Assembly (NCBI RefSeq): GCF_002563775.1
Contig: NZ_PDJO01000001.1
Span: 1,560,001 to 1,624,000 of the forward strand
Length of the DNA stretch: 64,000 bases
Direction: 5' to 3'
DNA from: Thioclava sp. ES.031
Lineage (GTDB): Bacteria; Pseudomonadota; Alphaproteobacteria; Rhodobacterales; Rhodobacteraceae
Shown: positions 1 through 10,369 of the stretch, piece by piece
Layout of the letters: each line of letters begins with the position of its first letter
Numbering within the stretch: position 1 is the stretch's first letter
The notes under the pieces: generated by a model
The model's input: only the letters and a program-made list of their open reading frames with translations
Database searches by the model: none
What the model was told of the DNA's origin: nothing
Translations under genes and position numbers: made by a program

Positions 1-913
1 CAAGGTTTTCGGCCATAAGGCTCCCGACACCGACTCCACCGGCTCGCCCATCGCCTGGGCGTGGTATCTCAATGATGTCAAAGGCACTCCGGCCAAGCCC
101 TGCCTGCTGGGCGAGCCCAATACCGAGGCCGCTTTCGTCATCGAGCATTGGGGTCTCGACAAGCCCGAGATCATCTCTGACGTGGAAGAAGGCGAGGACG
201 TGGTCGTCGTCGACACCAACAATCCCGCCGAGCTGCCGAGCGGCATCAACGCGGCCAACGTCATCCAGATCATCGACCACCACAAGCTGACCGGCGGGAT
301 CGAGACCAAGGGTCCGATCGACATCACGATGCGCCCGCTCGCCTGCACCGCGACCATCCTCTACGATCTGATGGGCGACGACGTGGCCAAGGCCCCGCGC
401 GGCATCAAGGGCGCGATGCTCAGCTGCATCCTGTCCGACACGCTGGAATTCCGCTCGCCCACCACGACCGATCACGACCGCGCCGTCTGCGACGCGCTGG
501 CGAGCGATCTGGGCATCGACATGCACGAGCTGGCCGAGAAGATGTTCGAAGCGAAATCGGACGTCTCCGCCTTCACCGACGCAGAACTGCTGCGCATGGA
601 TTCCAAAGAATACCCGGTCGACGGCACGAGTTTCCGCGTCTCCGTGCTGGAGACCACCGCGCCGAAAATGGTGCTGGACCGCAAAGCCTCGCTGATGGCT
701 TCGATGGAAGAGGTCGCGAAGGAAGACGGTGTCGATCAGGTGCTGCTCTTCGTGATCGACATCCTGAAGGAAGAGGCGACGCTGCTGGTGCCGAACGATC
801 TGGTGAAGAGCGTGGCCGAGAAGAGCTTCGATGCCACGGTCGAGGGTGACACGGTCGTCCTGCCCGGCGTGATGAGCCGCAAGAAACAGATCATCCCGTC
901 GCTCAAGGTCTGA
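1..913 (+). CDS. ppaC: Manganese-dependent inorganic pyrophosphatase (5' truncated)
   Basis: Family II pyrophosphatase, which hydrolyses pyrophosphate to phosphate in the cytoplasm. The frame is open from base 2, so the start codon lies outside the window; about 303 residues are visible. The N-terminal metal motif GHKAPDTDST is at the left edge. A DHH motif (IIDHHKLTG) follows, and the C-terminal SRKKQ loop that binds substrate is present. The DHH/DHHA2 two-domain layout is intact. A hairpin with a T-run follows 27 bp after the stop. The family assignment is secure. Confidence 0.93.
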   Translation, partial: KVFGHKAPDTDSTGSPIAWAWYLNDVKGTPAKPCLLGEPNTEAAFVIEHWGLDKPEIISDVEEGEDVVVVDTNNPAELPSGINAANVIQIIDHHKLTGGIETKGPIDITMRPLACTATILYDLMGDDVAKAPRGIKGAMLSCILSDTLEFRSPTTTDHDRAVCDALASDLGIDMHELAEKMFEAKSDVSAFTDAELLRMDSKEYPVDGTSFRVSVLETTAPKMVLDRKASLMASMEEVAKEDGVDQVLLFVIDILKEEATLLVPNDLVKSVAEKSFDATVEGDTVVLPGVMSRKKQIIPSLKV

Positions 914-939
914 GCTTTTCGGGGATTGGAATTGGGGAA

Positions 940-966
940 GGGGCGTCCGGTCGGGCGCCCCTTTTT
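940..966 (+). terminator. Rho-independent terminator of ppaC
   Basis: A GC-rich stem of nine pairs (arms GGGGCGTCC and GGGCGCCCC, one G-T wobble) with a 4-nt loop is followed by five Ts. It lies just after the pyrophosphatase stop codon. Confidence 0.75.
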
Positions 967-980
967 CTTATTGGTTGCGG

Positions 981-1149
981 AGCAGGGTGCGCGCCGGTCC
1001 GTGGGATGGCGTGGCCTGAGTTTTGAACGAAGGCGTTTTATGCCTGCCAAGCTCCTCCAAAGCGTGAGCGTTGCGCGCGGGTGGCAACGCGCCAGCCCGC
1101 CGGGACGGACCGGCGCGCGCCCTGCGCCTGCGGCGCGTTCCGGGCGCAA
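981..1149 (+). repeat. Intergenic repeat module 1, copy A
   Basis: Dispersed repeat also found at 39549-39717 (inverted) and 43362-43530. It is bounded by near-perfect 19-bp inverted arms at 984-1002 and 1105-1123 (right arm ACGGACCGGCGCGCGCCCT, one mismatch to the left arm). The interior is about 102 bp, and a shared CTGCGCCTGCGGCGCG tail follows. No coding frame is conserved between copies. Confidence 0.8.
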
Positions 1150-1170
1150 TCGCGAAGCGGGAGCATTTGG

Positions 1171-1345
1171 CTCTGGCGCGGGGCGACCAGCCCCGGGCCG
1201 CGCCCGAGCCTCCCCCCGGGAGGGCGCATTGGCGATGTCAGCGCGGGCACGACCGACCTTCGGGCTTGCGAGATAAACCGCCAAGCCACCCACCGATCGA
1301 AGCGCCCACCCAAGGCTCGGGCGCTGCCCTTTCCGCGAAACACAG
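1171..1345 (+). repeat. Intergenic repeat module 2, copy A
   Basis: Second dispersed repeat family, matching 32163-32335 along its whole length and 40651-40800 in inverted orientation. Inner arms GGGCCGCGCCCGA (1195-1207) and TCGGGCGCTGCCC (1317-1329) are inverted repeats with one mismatch, 109 bp apart. An extra copy of the 13-mer lies at 1411-1423. Modules 1 and 2 together fill most of the gap between ppaC and the convergent CoA-transferase gene. Confidence 0.8.
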
Positions 1346-1434
1346 ACGTCCCCTGCGCCGCGACGCGCGGCGCGTTCGCCGCTGAAGCCTTCCAAGACGC
1401 GGCTCACCCCGGGCCGCGCCCGAACCTCAGGGCC

Positions 1435-3544
<2,110 letters not shown>

Positions 3545-3964
3545 GAGGACCGCCTAGCCGCGAGGCGGGCACCGCTTACGCGGCTCTCGCTTCGTTCGTG
3601 TTGGAAAATCCGGGGCATCAGCTTCCTGTCCTTGCAGATTACTGCATTTGGAGGGTGAGAGGGATCGTGGACGATCCAGCGTCGAGTATAACGATTTAGG
3701 CTTCAGCCCGATTGTCGGTGCACTGAGAGGCCTCTTCAGCCTTCCTGCACCTCGTAATCTCCGGGGTCATTTAACTATGACATACTGTTGCAAAGCGTCT
3801 AGCTGACATGAATCCCACAGGGCTGACTGTTACACAAGCGATCGTGAACATGTGGGGCGTAGATAGTGAGGGAAATAAGGGGAAATACGGAATCCCTCAC
3901 GAAATTTGAAAGGAACCTGCCACGGCCCTCCGCGTTGCCTTATGACGTAAAAGTGAGCTAAGGC
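3545..3964. other. Intergenic region between the receiver gene and the first Crp/Fnr gene
   Basis: 420 bp with divergent genes on each side, so it must hold two promoters. The only clear element is the short palindrome-containing motif at 3935-3949. No small ORF with a ribosome site, tRNA or terminator was seen. Confidence 0.5.
3935..3949 (+). promoter_or_regulatory. Shared motif upstream of first Crp/Fnr gene
   Basis: TTGCCTTATGACGTA is followed by A, so it contains the palindrome TTA-TGACG-TAA. A 13-of-15 match, TTGTCCTATGACGTA, lies upstream of the paralogous gene at 4823-4837. It may be an autoregulatory operator or promoter element. Confidence 0.4.
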
Positions 3965-4693
3965 ATGACACGCAACTTTAGAAATTGTCCCTTCGTCGAT
4001 AATCCCGCCTTCATGGCGCCCGATGCGCACGAGGAAGCAATCGCCGAAGCCGCCCGCGCGGGCGAGCTGCGGATGCCCGCAGGGCAGACCGTCGTGATGG
4101 AAGGCAACGAGCCGCAACGCTTCTTCACCCTGCTCGAGGGCCAGGCCATGCGCTACCGCATGCTGGAGGACGGCCGGCGCCAAGTACTCAATTTCCTCTT
4201 TCCCGGCGATCTGATCGGCCTCGACGCCATCATGATGGGCATGGCCTCGCATACGACCGAGGCGCTGACCCCGTTAAAGCTCAGTGTTTTCGACCGTAAA
4301 CATGTGTGGGACCTGTTCGCGAAAATGCCGCAGCGCGCGATGATGCTGACTTGGCAGGTCGCGCGCGAGGAGCATTTCCTGAGCGACGCGCTGGTGACGG
4401 TCGGGCAGCGCTCGGCGCGTGAGTCGCTTGCGTGGGCCTTCGTCACTCTCTTTGAGCGCGGATCGCAGACCGGGCTGGTGCGTGACGGCAAGATGCCGTT
4501 CCCGGTCCGGCAGCAGGATCTTGCGGATGCGCTCGGGCTATCGCTCGTTCACACTAACAAGACGCTTGCCCGTCTGAGGTCCGAGGGGCTCGTCAGATGG
4601 ACGCAGGGGATTCTCGAACTGCCCGATCTCGAAAAGCTCGCCGATATAGGAGTCGTCGAGCTCGGGGCCGGGCCACCGCGCTACTATTTATAG
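3965..4693 (+). CDS. Crp/Fnr family transcriptional regulator
   Basis: A 242-residue cytoplasmic regulator. An N-terminal cyclic-nucleotide-binding-like domain (LLEGQAMRYRMLEDGRRQV, then FLFPGDLIGLDA) is followed by a C-terminal Crp-type helix-turn-helix (QQDLADALGLSLVHTNKTLARL). Only one N-terminal cysteine is present, so it is not an iron-sulfur FNR protein; the effector is unknown. A paralogue lies 129 bp downstream on the same strand, and the cyo operon follows that, but regulation of cyo is only a suggestion from position. Confidence 0.88.
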   Translation: MTRNFRNCPFVDNPAFMAPDAHEEAIAEAARAGELRMPAGQTVVMEGNEPQRFFTLLEGQAMRYRMLEDGRRQVLNFLFPGDLIGLDAIMMGMASHTTEALTPLKLSVFDRKHVWDLFAKMPQRAMMLTWQVAREEHFLSDALVTVGQRSARESLAWAFVTLFERGSQTGLVRDGKMPFPVRQQDLADALGLSLVHTNKTLARLRSEGLVRWTQGILELPDLEKLADIGVVELGAGPPRYYL

Positions 4694-4822
4694 TGTCGCG
4701 GTTGAGTGGCGGAATTCCTCAGTAACGCCGCAGTAGCACACCGATTCTTAAAGCTTTTCACATAGGCGAAAAGCGTTTTTCCGCCGGGTGACGCCGAGGA
4801 ATATCGGAAAAGACCTGCATCA

Positions 4823-4837
4823 TTGTCCTATGACGTA
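4823..4837 (+). promoter_or_regulatory. Shared motif upstream of second Crp/Fnr gene
   Basis: TTGTCCTATGACGTA is followed by G, so it contains CTA-TGACG-TAG. Relative to the copy at 3935 both outer bases of the palindrome have changed together (T..A to C..G), so symmetry is kept. This argues that it is a protein-binding site. Confidence 0.4.
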
Positions 4838-4861
4838 GCGCGCTTAGCGCTTTCGCGGCAG

Positions 4862-5554
4862 ATGCTGGTTTCTTCGCAGAAATTAACAAAACGGAACCGA
4901 GCAAGCTTGGAAAACCTGTCTCGAAAACCTGACCTCGCCTATCTGGCGGCACTGTCTCAATCGCAACGCGCCATTCCCGTGGGGGCGGCGCTTTTGCCCG
5001 AGTCCACGCCGTTGATCGTGCGGATCGAACGCGGGATCGCCATGCGCTATACGCTTCTCGAAGACGGGCGCAGGCAGGTCGAAGCGCTGGTCTATCCGGG
5101 CGATCTGTGCGGGCTGACGAGCGTGCTCTACGGTCCGGGGGCGAGCTATTACGAGGCGCTCACGCCGATGATGCTGTCGAGCTTCGATCCGGCCGATCTG
5201 CATAAGCCTCTGCCAGATGGTCCCGACCGCACCACGACGCTCGTTTGGCTGATGACGCGCGAACTGACGCGGCTGTCGGGCTGGCTGGCCTCGGTCGGGC
5301 AGCGCAATGCCAATGAGGGGATCGCGTGGTTCGTGATGCACGCATGGGAGCGCGCCGAGGCGGTCGGGCTGATCGAGAAGGACAGCGCGCCGTTTCCCTT
5401 CGCCCAGCAGGTCGTGGCGGATTCGCTCGGGCTGTCGCTGGTGCATACGAACAAGACGATCCGCCGCCTGCGCGATCAGGGCCTGTTCCGGATTGCCGGC
5501 GGGCGTGTGCGGATCTCGTCGCTCCCGGCGCTGCGGCGGGCCGCGGCGCTCTGA
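4862..5554 (+). CDS. Crp/Fnr family transcriptional regulator (paralogue)
   Basis: Second Crp/Fnr-type regulator, about 230 residues from ATG 4862. A TTG at 4823 is in frame, but it lies inside the shared upstream motif and is less likely. It matches the first regulator in ALRYTLLEDGRRQVEALVYPGDL-like segments and in the helix-turn-helix (VVADSLGLSLVHTNKTIRRL). It has no FNR cysteine cluster. The two genes look like a tandem duplication with diverged sensor domains. A strong hairpin terminator follows. Confidence 0.85.
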   Translation: MLVSSQKLTKRNRASLENLSRKPDLAYLAALSQSQRAIPVGAALLPESTPLIVRIERGIAMRYTLLEDGRRQVEALVYPGDLCGLTSVLYGPGASYYEALTPMMLSSFDPADLHKPLPDGPDRTTTLVWLMTRELTRLSGWLASVGQRNANEGIAWFVMHAWERAEAVGLIEKDSAPFPFAQQVVADSLGLSLVHTNKTIRRLRDQGLFRIAGGRVRISSLPALRRAAAL

Positions 5555-5586
5555 CCGCTCCTTTCCGGTAACCCTCTCTGACAGCG

Positions 5587-5613
5587 CGCCGCGGGGTTTC
5601 CGCGGCGTTGGTT
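5587..5613 (+). terminator. Terminator after the second Crp/Fnr gene
   Basis: A perfect 8-bp stem CGCCGCGG/CCGCGGCG with a 5-nt loop is followed by TTGGTTT. Confidence 0.7.
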
Positions 5614-6053
5614 TGTCATCCGGCGGGGGAGGGCGCTGCCCGTTCCCGCCAAGACGGGTCGCGGCGTGAGCCTGAGCGGATAACACCCCTCACAGCCCCC
5701 GTGACCTCAAGCGTCCGTGATCGGCTAAGTTGCTCATTTTGCTCACGGATCGCTCACCACTCTATCACAAGCACGAGAGATGGGCCCGTTTACCCCTGTA
5801 TTCGGGCGCCTCCGTTCAAGACCAACCCCCTTTATTTATTGGTTATTTTTTCGTGCGTCGCAGGTGTGTGATGATATTTGTGCATAATTTTCAGGCGGTT
5901 ACGCCTGCTCCTGCGACAATTTGTCAACACCGATTGACCTCGCGGGCGCTGCCCTAGAGTGGGAGGCATCGCGCGGGACGGGAGCCCTCGCGGCCTCCCC
6001 CGAGAGACCCCTATGCCCCCGCGCCAAGAAGAGGGAATAGGAAAGGTATTTCC
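5614..6053. other. Upstream region of the cyo operon
   Basis: About 440 bp with no supported gene. It is locally AT-rich near 5826-5895 compared with the surrounding DNA. It contains a CAGGC/GCCTG hairpin and the palindrome GACAATTTGTC near 5914. A possible promoter follows: TTGACC at 5934 and TAGAGT at 5955, with a 15-bp spacer, which is short. This is probably the control region for the oxidase genes. Confidence 0.45.
5912..5924 (+). promoter_or_regulatory. Possible RegA/PrrA-type site upstream of cyoA
   Basis: The sequence GCGACAATTTGTC contains a perfect GACAA-T-TTGTC palindrome. It fits the first 13 positions of a RegA/RegR-like pattern (G-N-G-R-C-R-N2-T-T-N2-C), recalled from the family and not checked against a curated matrix. 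Confidence 0.3.
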
Positions 6054-7013
6054 GTGTTGTTTGAAAAAATCTACAAGCGGCCCAGCCGCCTCGCTGCCCC
6101 GGTCCTGTTGACCGTTGCGGCTGCATGGCTGTCAGGTTGCGCGGAGAACGGGGTCATGACCCCGCTCGGCCCGGTGGCGGCCGGGGAACGCGCTCACCTG
6201 ATCAGCTTCTTCCTTTGGATGCTGCCCATTTCTCTGCCGATCCTGATCGGCACGCCGTGGATCGCGATGCGCTATCGCCGTCAGGGTGGGAAAGGCAAAT
6301 ATGATCCGACCTGGTCGCACTCGGTTGCCGCCGAAGTCGTGATCTGGGGCGGTGCCACGCTCACCTTCCTTATCGTCGGCTGGCTCACCTGGGGCCACGT
6401 GATGGGCGAAGACCCCTACAAGGCAACGGGCAAAGAACCGATGCATGTGAAGGTCATCGGGTCCGAATGGAAATGGATGTTCATCTATCCCGGCAAGGTC
6501 GCCGCCGTGAACCGGTTGGTCCTGCCCGAGAACACCCCCGTCGAGTTCGACATCACCGCCACCGGCGCGATGCAGAGCTTCTGGATCCCGCGCCTTGCTG
6601 GCCAGATCTACGCAATGCCCGGCATGGGCACGAAGATGAACCTGACCACCTCGGAAGATCCGTCGCAGACCTATGGCTTCAACAGCCAGTTCAACGGCGC
6701 GGCTTTCCCGCTCAACAAGTTTGAGGTCGACGTGGTGAGCCAGGAGCAGTTCGACGCGTTCCTGCAAGAACCCAAGCACCCCTTCGCCCAGCTCGAAAAA
6801 GCTTTCAAGAAGACCGCGACCTGGTCGGGGCCTGAGCTCTTCGAGCCGCCGGAGAAAGGCTACTGGGGCAAAGTAATGATGAACCCTGACATGCTGTCCG
6901 ATGGCGGCGCAGCGATCCTGCCCGACCACGCGCCCGAGCAGAAGAAGATCGATGACGCGATCCGCGAAGAACTGCATGTCTCGCAAAACCAACATCAAGG
7001 GGACGCTCAATGA
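6054..7013 (+). CDS. cyoA: Cytochrome o ubiquinol oxidase subunit II
   Basis: 319-residue membrane lipoprotein subunit of the quinol oxidase. The signal peptide ends in a lipobox (LSGC, about residue 28). Two transmembrane segments follow, then a periplasmic cupredoxin-fold domain. The cysteine and histidine ligands of a CuA centre are absent, which marks a quinol rather than cytochrome c oxidase. A GTG start at 6054 is preceded by GGAAAGG. Its stop overlaps the cyoB start (ATGA), so the genes are translationally coupled. Confidence 0.95.
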   Translation: MLFEKIYKRPSRLAAPVLLTVAAAWLSGCAENGVMTPLGPVAAGERAHLISFFLWMLPISLPILIGTPWIAMRYRRQGGKGKYDPTWSHSVAAEVVIWGGATLTFLIVGWLTWGHVMGEDPYKATGKEPMHVKVIGSEWKWMFIYPGKVAAVNRLVLPENTPVEFDITATGAMQSFWIPRLAGQIYAMPGMGTKMNLTTSEDPSQTYGFNSQFNGAAFPLNKFEVDVVSQEQFDAFLQEPKHPFAQLEKAFKKTATWSGPELFEPPEKGYWGKVMMNPDMLSDGGAAILPDHAPEQKKIDDAIREELHVSQNQHQGDAQ

Positions 7014-9073
7014 GTATTCTTGGTAGTCTCGATTGGAACGATATCTTCATCGTTCCCTTCTTCACGGATCCGTCTCTGTCCACCGGGATCGCAGCGGGCG
7101 CGGGCGGCATCGTCGTCCTCGGCGCGCTCGCGGTCATGGTTCTGCTGACCGTCAAAGGTTGGTGGAAACCGCTCTGGTCGAACTGGATCACCACGCTCGA
7201 TCACAAGAAGATCGGTGTCATCTACATCGTTCTGGCGCTGATCATGCTGATCCGCGGCGTCCTCGAGGCGGTCGTGATGCGCGCCCAGCAGGTCTCGCCC
7301 GCACCGGGCTTCCTGTCGGTCGAACACCACGCCGAGCTGTTCTCGACCCACGGCACGATCATGATCTTCTTCGTGGCGATGCCCTTCCTGACCGGCGTCA
7401 TCAACGTCGTCATGCCGCTCCAGATCGGTGCGCGCGACATGGAGTTCCCCTTCATGAACGCGGTCTCGCTCTGGCTGTCGATCGGCGGCGCGGCACTCGT
7501 GATGGCCTCGCTCGTCGTCGGTCACTTCGAGACCGGCGGTTGGACCGCTTACCCGCCCTATACGGGCATCAAGCTGTCGCCGAACGAGGGCGTGGATTAC
7601 TGGATCTGGTCGCTGGGCCTGACCTCGGTTGGCTCGACGCTTTCGGGCATCAACTTCCTCGTGACGATCTACAAGCAGCGTGCCCCCGGCATGAAGCTGT
7701 TCGACATGTCGATCTTCGCCTGGGCGACGCTCTGCACCGCGATCCTGATGATCTTCGCGATGATGCCGCTGACCGTGGCCTCGCTGATGCTGGCGCTTGA
7801 CCGTCAGGCGGGCTTCCACTTCTTCACCGCCACCCAAGGCGGGAACATGATGAACTTCGCCAACATGTTCTGGCTGTTCGGCCACCCGGAAGTCTACATC
7901 CTGATCCTGCCGGCCTTCGGCGTGTTCTCGGAAGTCATCCCGACCTTCTCGGGCAAGAAGATCTACGGCTACACCTCGCTCGTCTGGGCCACCATTGCCA
8001 TCGCAGTGCTGTCCTTCACCGTCTGGGTGCACCACTTCTTCACCATGGGTCAGACCGCCCACCTCAACGCCATCTTCGGCATCGCGACGATGACGATCGG
8101 TGTGCCGACCGGTGTGAAGGTCTTCAACTGGATGCTGACCATGTGGCGCGGCAAGCTGCGGTTCTCGACCGCGATGCTGTTCTCCACCGGCTTCATCTTC
8201 ACCTTCGTGATCGGCGGCATCACGGGCGTCATGCTCGCCAACCCGACGATCGACTTCGCGACCCACAACTCGCTGTTCCTGGTGGCGCACTTCCACAACA
8301 TGCTCATCCCGGGCCTGCTGTTCGGTATGTTCGCGGCCGTGAACTACTGGTTCCCGCTCTGCTTCGGCTTCCGCCTGGACGAGAAATGGGGCCGCCGCAG
8401 CTTCTGGCTGTGGATGATCGGCTTCTACGGGGCCTTCATGCCGCTCTATGCGATCGGTCTGATGGGCGCACCGCGCCGCATGGCCTTCTTCACCGAGCCG
8501 GCCTACTTCCCGTGGCTGGTGATCGCGATGCTCGGCGCGCTGTGCGTGCTGGCGGGTCTGACCGCGCAGATCATTCAGGTCTGGGTCTCGGTCAAGAACC
8601 GTGAGAGCCTGATGGTGCCGGCGGGCGATCCCTGGGACGGTCGTGGTATCGAATGGTCGCTGGGCTGCCCGGTGCCGGAATACGACTTCTCCACGATCCC
8701 GGCGATGACCTCGCGTGAGCCGTGGGTCGATGCGAAGGAAGCGGGCAAGCGGGTCATGGATCCGACCGAGTTCGTCGACATCCACCTGCCGAAACCGACC
8801 GGCATGCCGTTCCTGGTGGGCCTCGTCGCGACCCTCTTCGCTTTCGCCATGATCTTCCAGATGTGGCTGATCGCTGCGGTGGGCTTCGTGGCCATGTGGG
8901 TGCTGGTGCTGATCCGCTCCTACGACACCGACTGGGAAGAAACCGTCACCGCGGAAGAACTGCGTGAGGGCTATGAAGCCCACAAGCGCGTCGTCGAATC
9001 CACGCCGCAAATCCGGCTCGACGATGAGTTCACCACCAAGAACCGCGGCCTGATCATGGAGACGCAGGTATGA
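7010..9073 (+). CDS. cyoB: Cytochrome o ubiquinol oxidase subunit I
   Basis: 687-residue catalytic subunit that oxidises ubiquinol, reduces oxygen to water and pumps protons across the inner membrane. GHPEVY carries a CuB histidine, the proton-channel glutamate and the cross-linked tyrosine. VHHFF supplies the other CuB histidines, and HFHNM binds the hemes. An ubiquinol-site-like segment (VVMRAQQ) is near the N-terminus. Start and stop overlap cyoA and cyoC by 4 bp each. Confidence 0.97.
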   Translation: MSILGSLDWNDIFIVPFFTDPSLSTGIAAGAGGIVVLGALAVMVLLTVKGWWKPLWSNWITTLDHKKIGVIYIVLALIMLIRGVLEAVVMRAQQVSPAPGFLSVEHHAELFSTHGTIMIFFVAMPFLTGVINVVMPLQIGARDMEFPFMNAVSLWLSIGGAALVMASLVVGHFETGGWTAYPPYTGIKLSPNEGVDYWIWSLGLTSVGSTLSGINFLVTIYKQRAPGMKLFDMSIFAWATLCTAILMIFAMMPLTVASLMLALDRQAGFHFFTATQGGNMMNFANMFWLFGHPEVYILILPAFGVFSEVIPTFSGKKIYGYTSLVWATIAIAVLSFTVWVHHFFTMGQTAHLNAIFGIATMTIGVPTGVKVFNWMLTMWRGKLRFSTAMLFSTGFIFTFVIGGITGVMLANPTIDFATHNSLFLVAHFHNMLIPGLLFGMFAAVNYWFPLCFGFRLDEKWGRRSFWLWMIGFYGAFMPLYAIGLMGAPRRMAFFTEPAYFPWLVIAMLGALCVLAGLTAQIIQVWVSVKNRESLMVPAGDPWDGRGIEWSLGCPVPEYDFSTIPAMTSREPWVDAKEAGKRVMDPTEFVDIHLPKPTGMPFLVGLVATLFAFAMIFQMWLIAAVGFVAMWVLVLIRSYDTDWEETVTAEELREGYEAHKRVVESTPQIRLDDEFTTKNRGLIMETQV

Positions 9074-9696
9074 GTGCAACTATGAGCAACACGGGGGCAG
9101 CGCACGCTGCCTCCCACGATCACGGCCATCACGACAAGACGGGCACGGTGATCTTCGGCTTCTGGATCTTCCTGATGTCGGACCTCATCGCCTTCTCGCT
9201 GATGATCGCCAACTACGCCGATGCCGAATGGCACGGCATCGCGAACGGGCCGAGCCCGCATGAGCTGTTCAGCCTCGGCCTGCCGACCATCGAGACGATG
9301 GCGCTGCTGATCTCCACCTTCACCTTCGGCATCTGTACGCTGGGGATGAAATACGGCGCGTCGATGAAGCGCACGGTGGGCTGGCTCATCCTGACGCTGG
9401 CGCTTGGCGCGATCTTCCTCGGGATCGAACTCTACGAATTCCACGAGTTCTGGACCGAGGGCAACACGCCGCAAGTGTCGGGCTTCCTGACCGCCTATTA
9501 CTCGCTGGTGGGGCTGCACGGTCTGCACGTCACCTCGGGTATCATCTGGGGCATCCTGCTGATGGTTCAGATGAAGACCTTCGGGATGAACGACCTGATC
9601 AAGTCGCGTCTCGTGCGTCTGGGCCTGTTCTGGCACATGCTGGACATCGTCTGGATCGCGCTCTTCACGAAAGTCTACCTGATGGGGGTGCTGTGA
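9070..9696 (+). CDS. cyoC: Cytochrome o ubiquinol oxidase subunit III
   Basis: 208-residue integral membrane subunit with five predicted helices and the conserved ELYEFHEF segment of subunit III proteins. The histidine-rich N-terminus (SHDHGHHDKTG) faces the cytoplasm. A second in-frame ATG is five codons in. It stabilises the oxidase complex. ATGA overlap with cyoB and TGATG overlap with cyoD place it in one operon. Confidence 0.96.
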   Translation: MSATMSNTGAAHAASHDHGHHDKTGTVIFGFWIFLMSDLIAFSLMIANYADAEWHGIANGPSPHELFSLGLPTIETMALLISTFTFGICTLGMKYGASMKRTVGWLILTLALGAIFLGIELYEFHEFWTEGNTPQVSGFLTAYYSLVGLHGLHVTSGIIWGILLMVQMKTFGMNDLIKSRLVRLGLFWHMLDIVWIALFTKVYLMGVL

Positions 9697-10049
9697 TGGA
9701 CTATATCAACTCCGACGTCGGCATGGACTCGGCTGAGTACAAGCACGACATGGCGCGCTATGTCTGGGGCTTCGCGCTCTCGGTGGTCCTGACGCTCGCA
9801 GGCGTCGTGATCGTCGCGGGTGGCGTGTTCTCGACGGGCCTCGCATGGTCCATCGTGGGCATCCTCGGCATCGCGCAGCTGGTGATCCAGTTCTGGGCCT
9901 TCATGCACCTCGACTTCTCGAAAGAGGCGCGTCCGGACCTGTATCTGGTGCTGTTCACCTTCCTGCTCATCATCCTGATGGCTGCGGGCACCGTCTGGGT
10001 GCTGGCCGATCTGGCAAGCCGCATGGGTATGGGCGCCGGCAGCATGTAA
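9696..10049 (+). CDS. cyoD: Cytochrome o ubiquinol oxidase subunit IV
   Basis: 117-residue small membrane subunit with three predicted helices and the FWAFMHLDFS segment typical of CyoD. The ATG at 9696 overlaps the cyoC stop. No cyoE (heme O synthase) follows in this window, so it must be encoded elsewhere. A strong terminator follows after 50 bp. Confidence 0.95.
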   Translation: MDYINSDVGMDSAEYKHDMARYVWGFALSVVLTLAGVVIVAGGVFSTGLAWSIVGILGIAQLVIQFWAFMHLDFSKEARPDLYLVLFTFLLIILMAAGTVWVLADLASRMGMGAGSM

Positions 10050-10090
10050 GCCGAAGGGGCAGGGGCCTTCGGGCCTCGCTCCGCCAAGAA

Positions 10091-10129
10091 AATAAGAAAC
10101 GCGGGCAGCGCAAACTGCCCGCGTTTTTT
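10091..10129. terminator. Bidirectional terminator after cyoD
   Basis: A perfect 9-bp stem CGCGGGCAG/CTGCCCGCG with a 6-nt loop has six Ts on the right and an A-rich flank on the left, so it can act on both strands. Confidence 0.85.
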
Positions 10130-10151
10130 CATGTCCGCCTGAGAGGGGCGC

Positions 10152-10277
10152 TTACATCGGGAGGAGCTGATAGCCCTGGCTTTCCAGCACCGGTACGGCG
10201 GCCAGAGCCGACGGCGCCTGTCCGCAAACGTAAAGTGCGCAGCCCCCCCACGCGCCAAAATCCGATGCGACAGTAAG
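10152..10277 (-). pseudogene. C-terminal remnant of an unidentified protein
   Basis: An open frame of 41 codons on the minus strand runs from just after an in-frame stop to a TAA at 10152. It has no ATG, GTG or TTG start before the GTG in its second half, but its translation (FGAWGGCALYVCG, then LESQGYQLLPM) looks protein-like. It ends 23 bp before the bidirectional terminator. It could be the 3' end of a decayed gene; no family was recognised and chance is possible. Confidence 0.3.
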
Positions 10278-10369
10278 TCACGCAAAACTCACGAAATGTC
10301 GCATCCCCGTGATCGACGCGATCGCGCTAAGCAATGTGAGTAACCAGTAGTGAGCCAGTCGGAGCATCG
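10278..10369. other. Promoter region of the octaheme cytochrome gene
   Basis: 92 bp between the remnant and the ATG at 10370. A ribosome site GTCGGAG lies 7-8 bp before the start. No clear operator was identified. Confidence 0.35.

Noticed and set aside
4823..4862. TTG start for the second Crp/Fnr gene
   Set aside because: It coincides with the conserved upstream motif, so the downstream ATG is more likely.
7007..9079. 690-codon minus-strand frame over cyoB
   Set aside because: Antisense shadow of a certain gene; its composition (His, Arg, Glu, Gln rich) is typical of reverse-strand reading in high-GC DNA.
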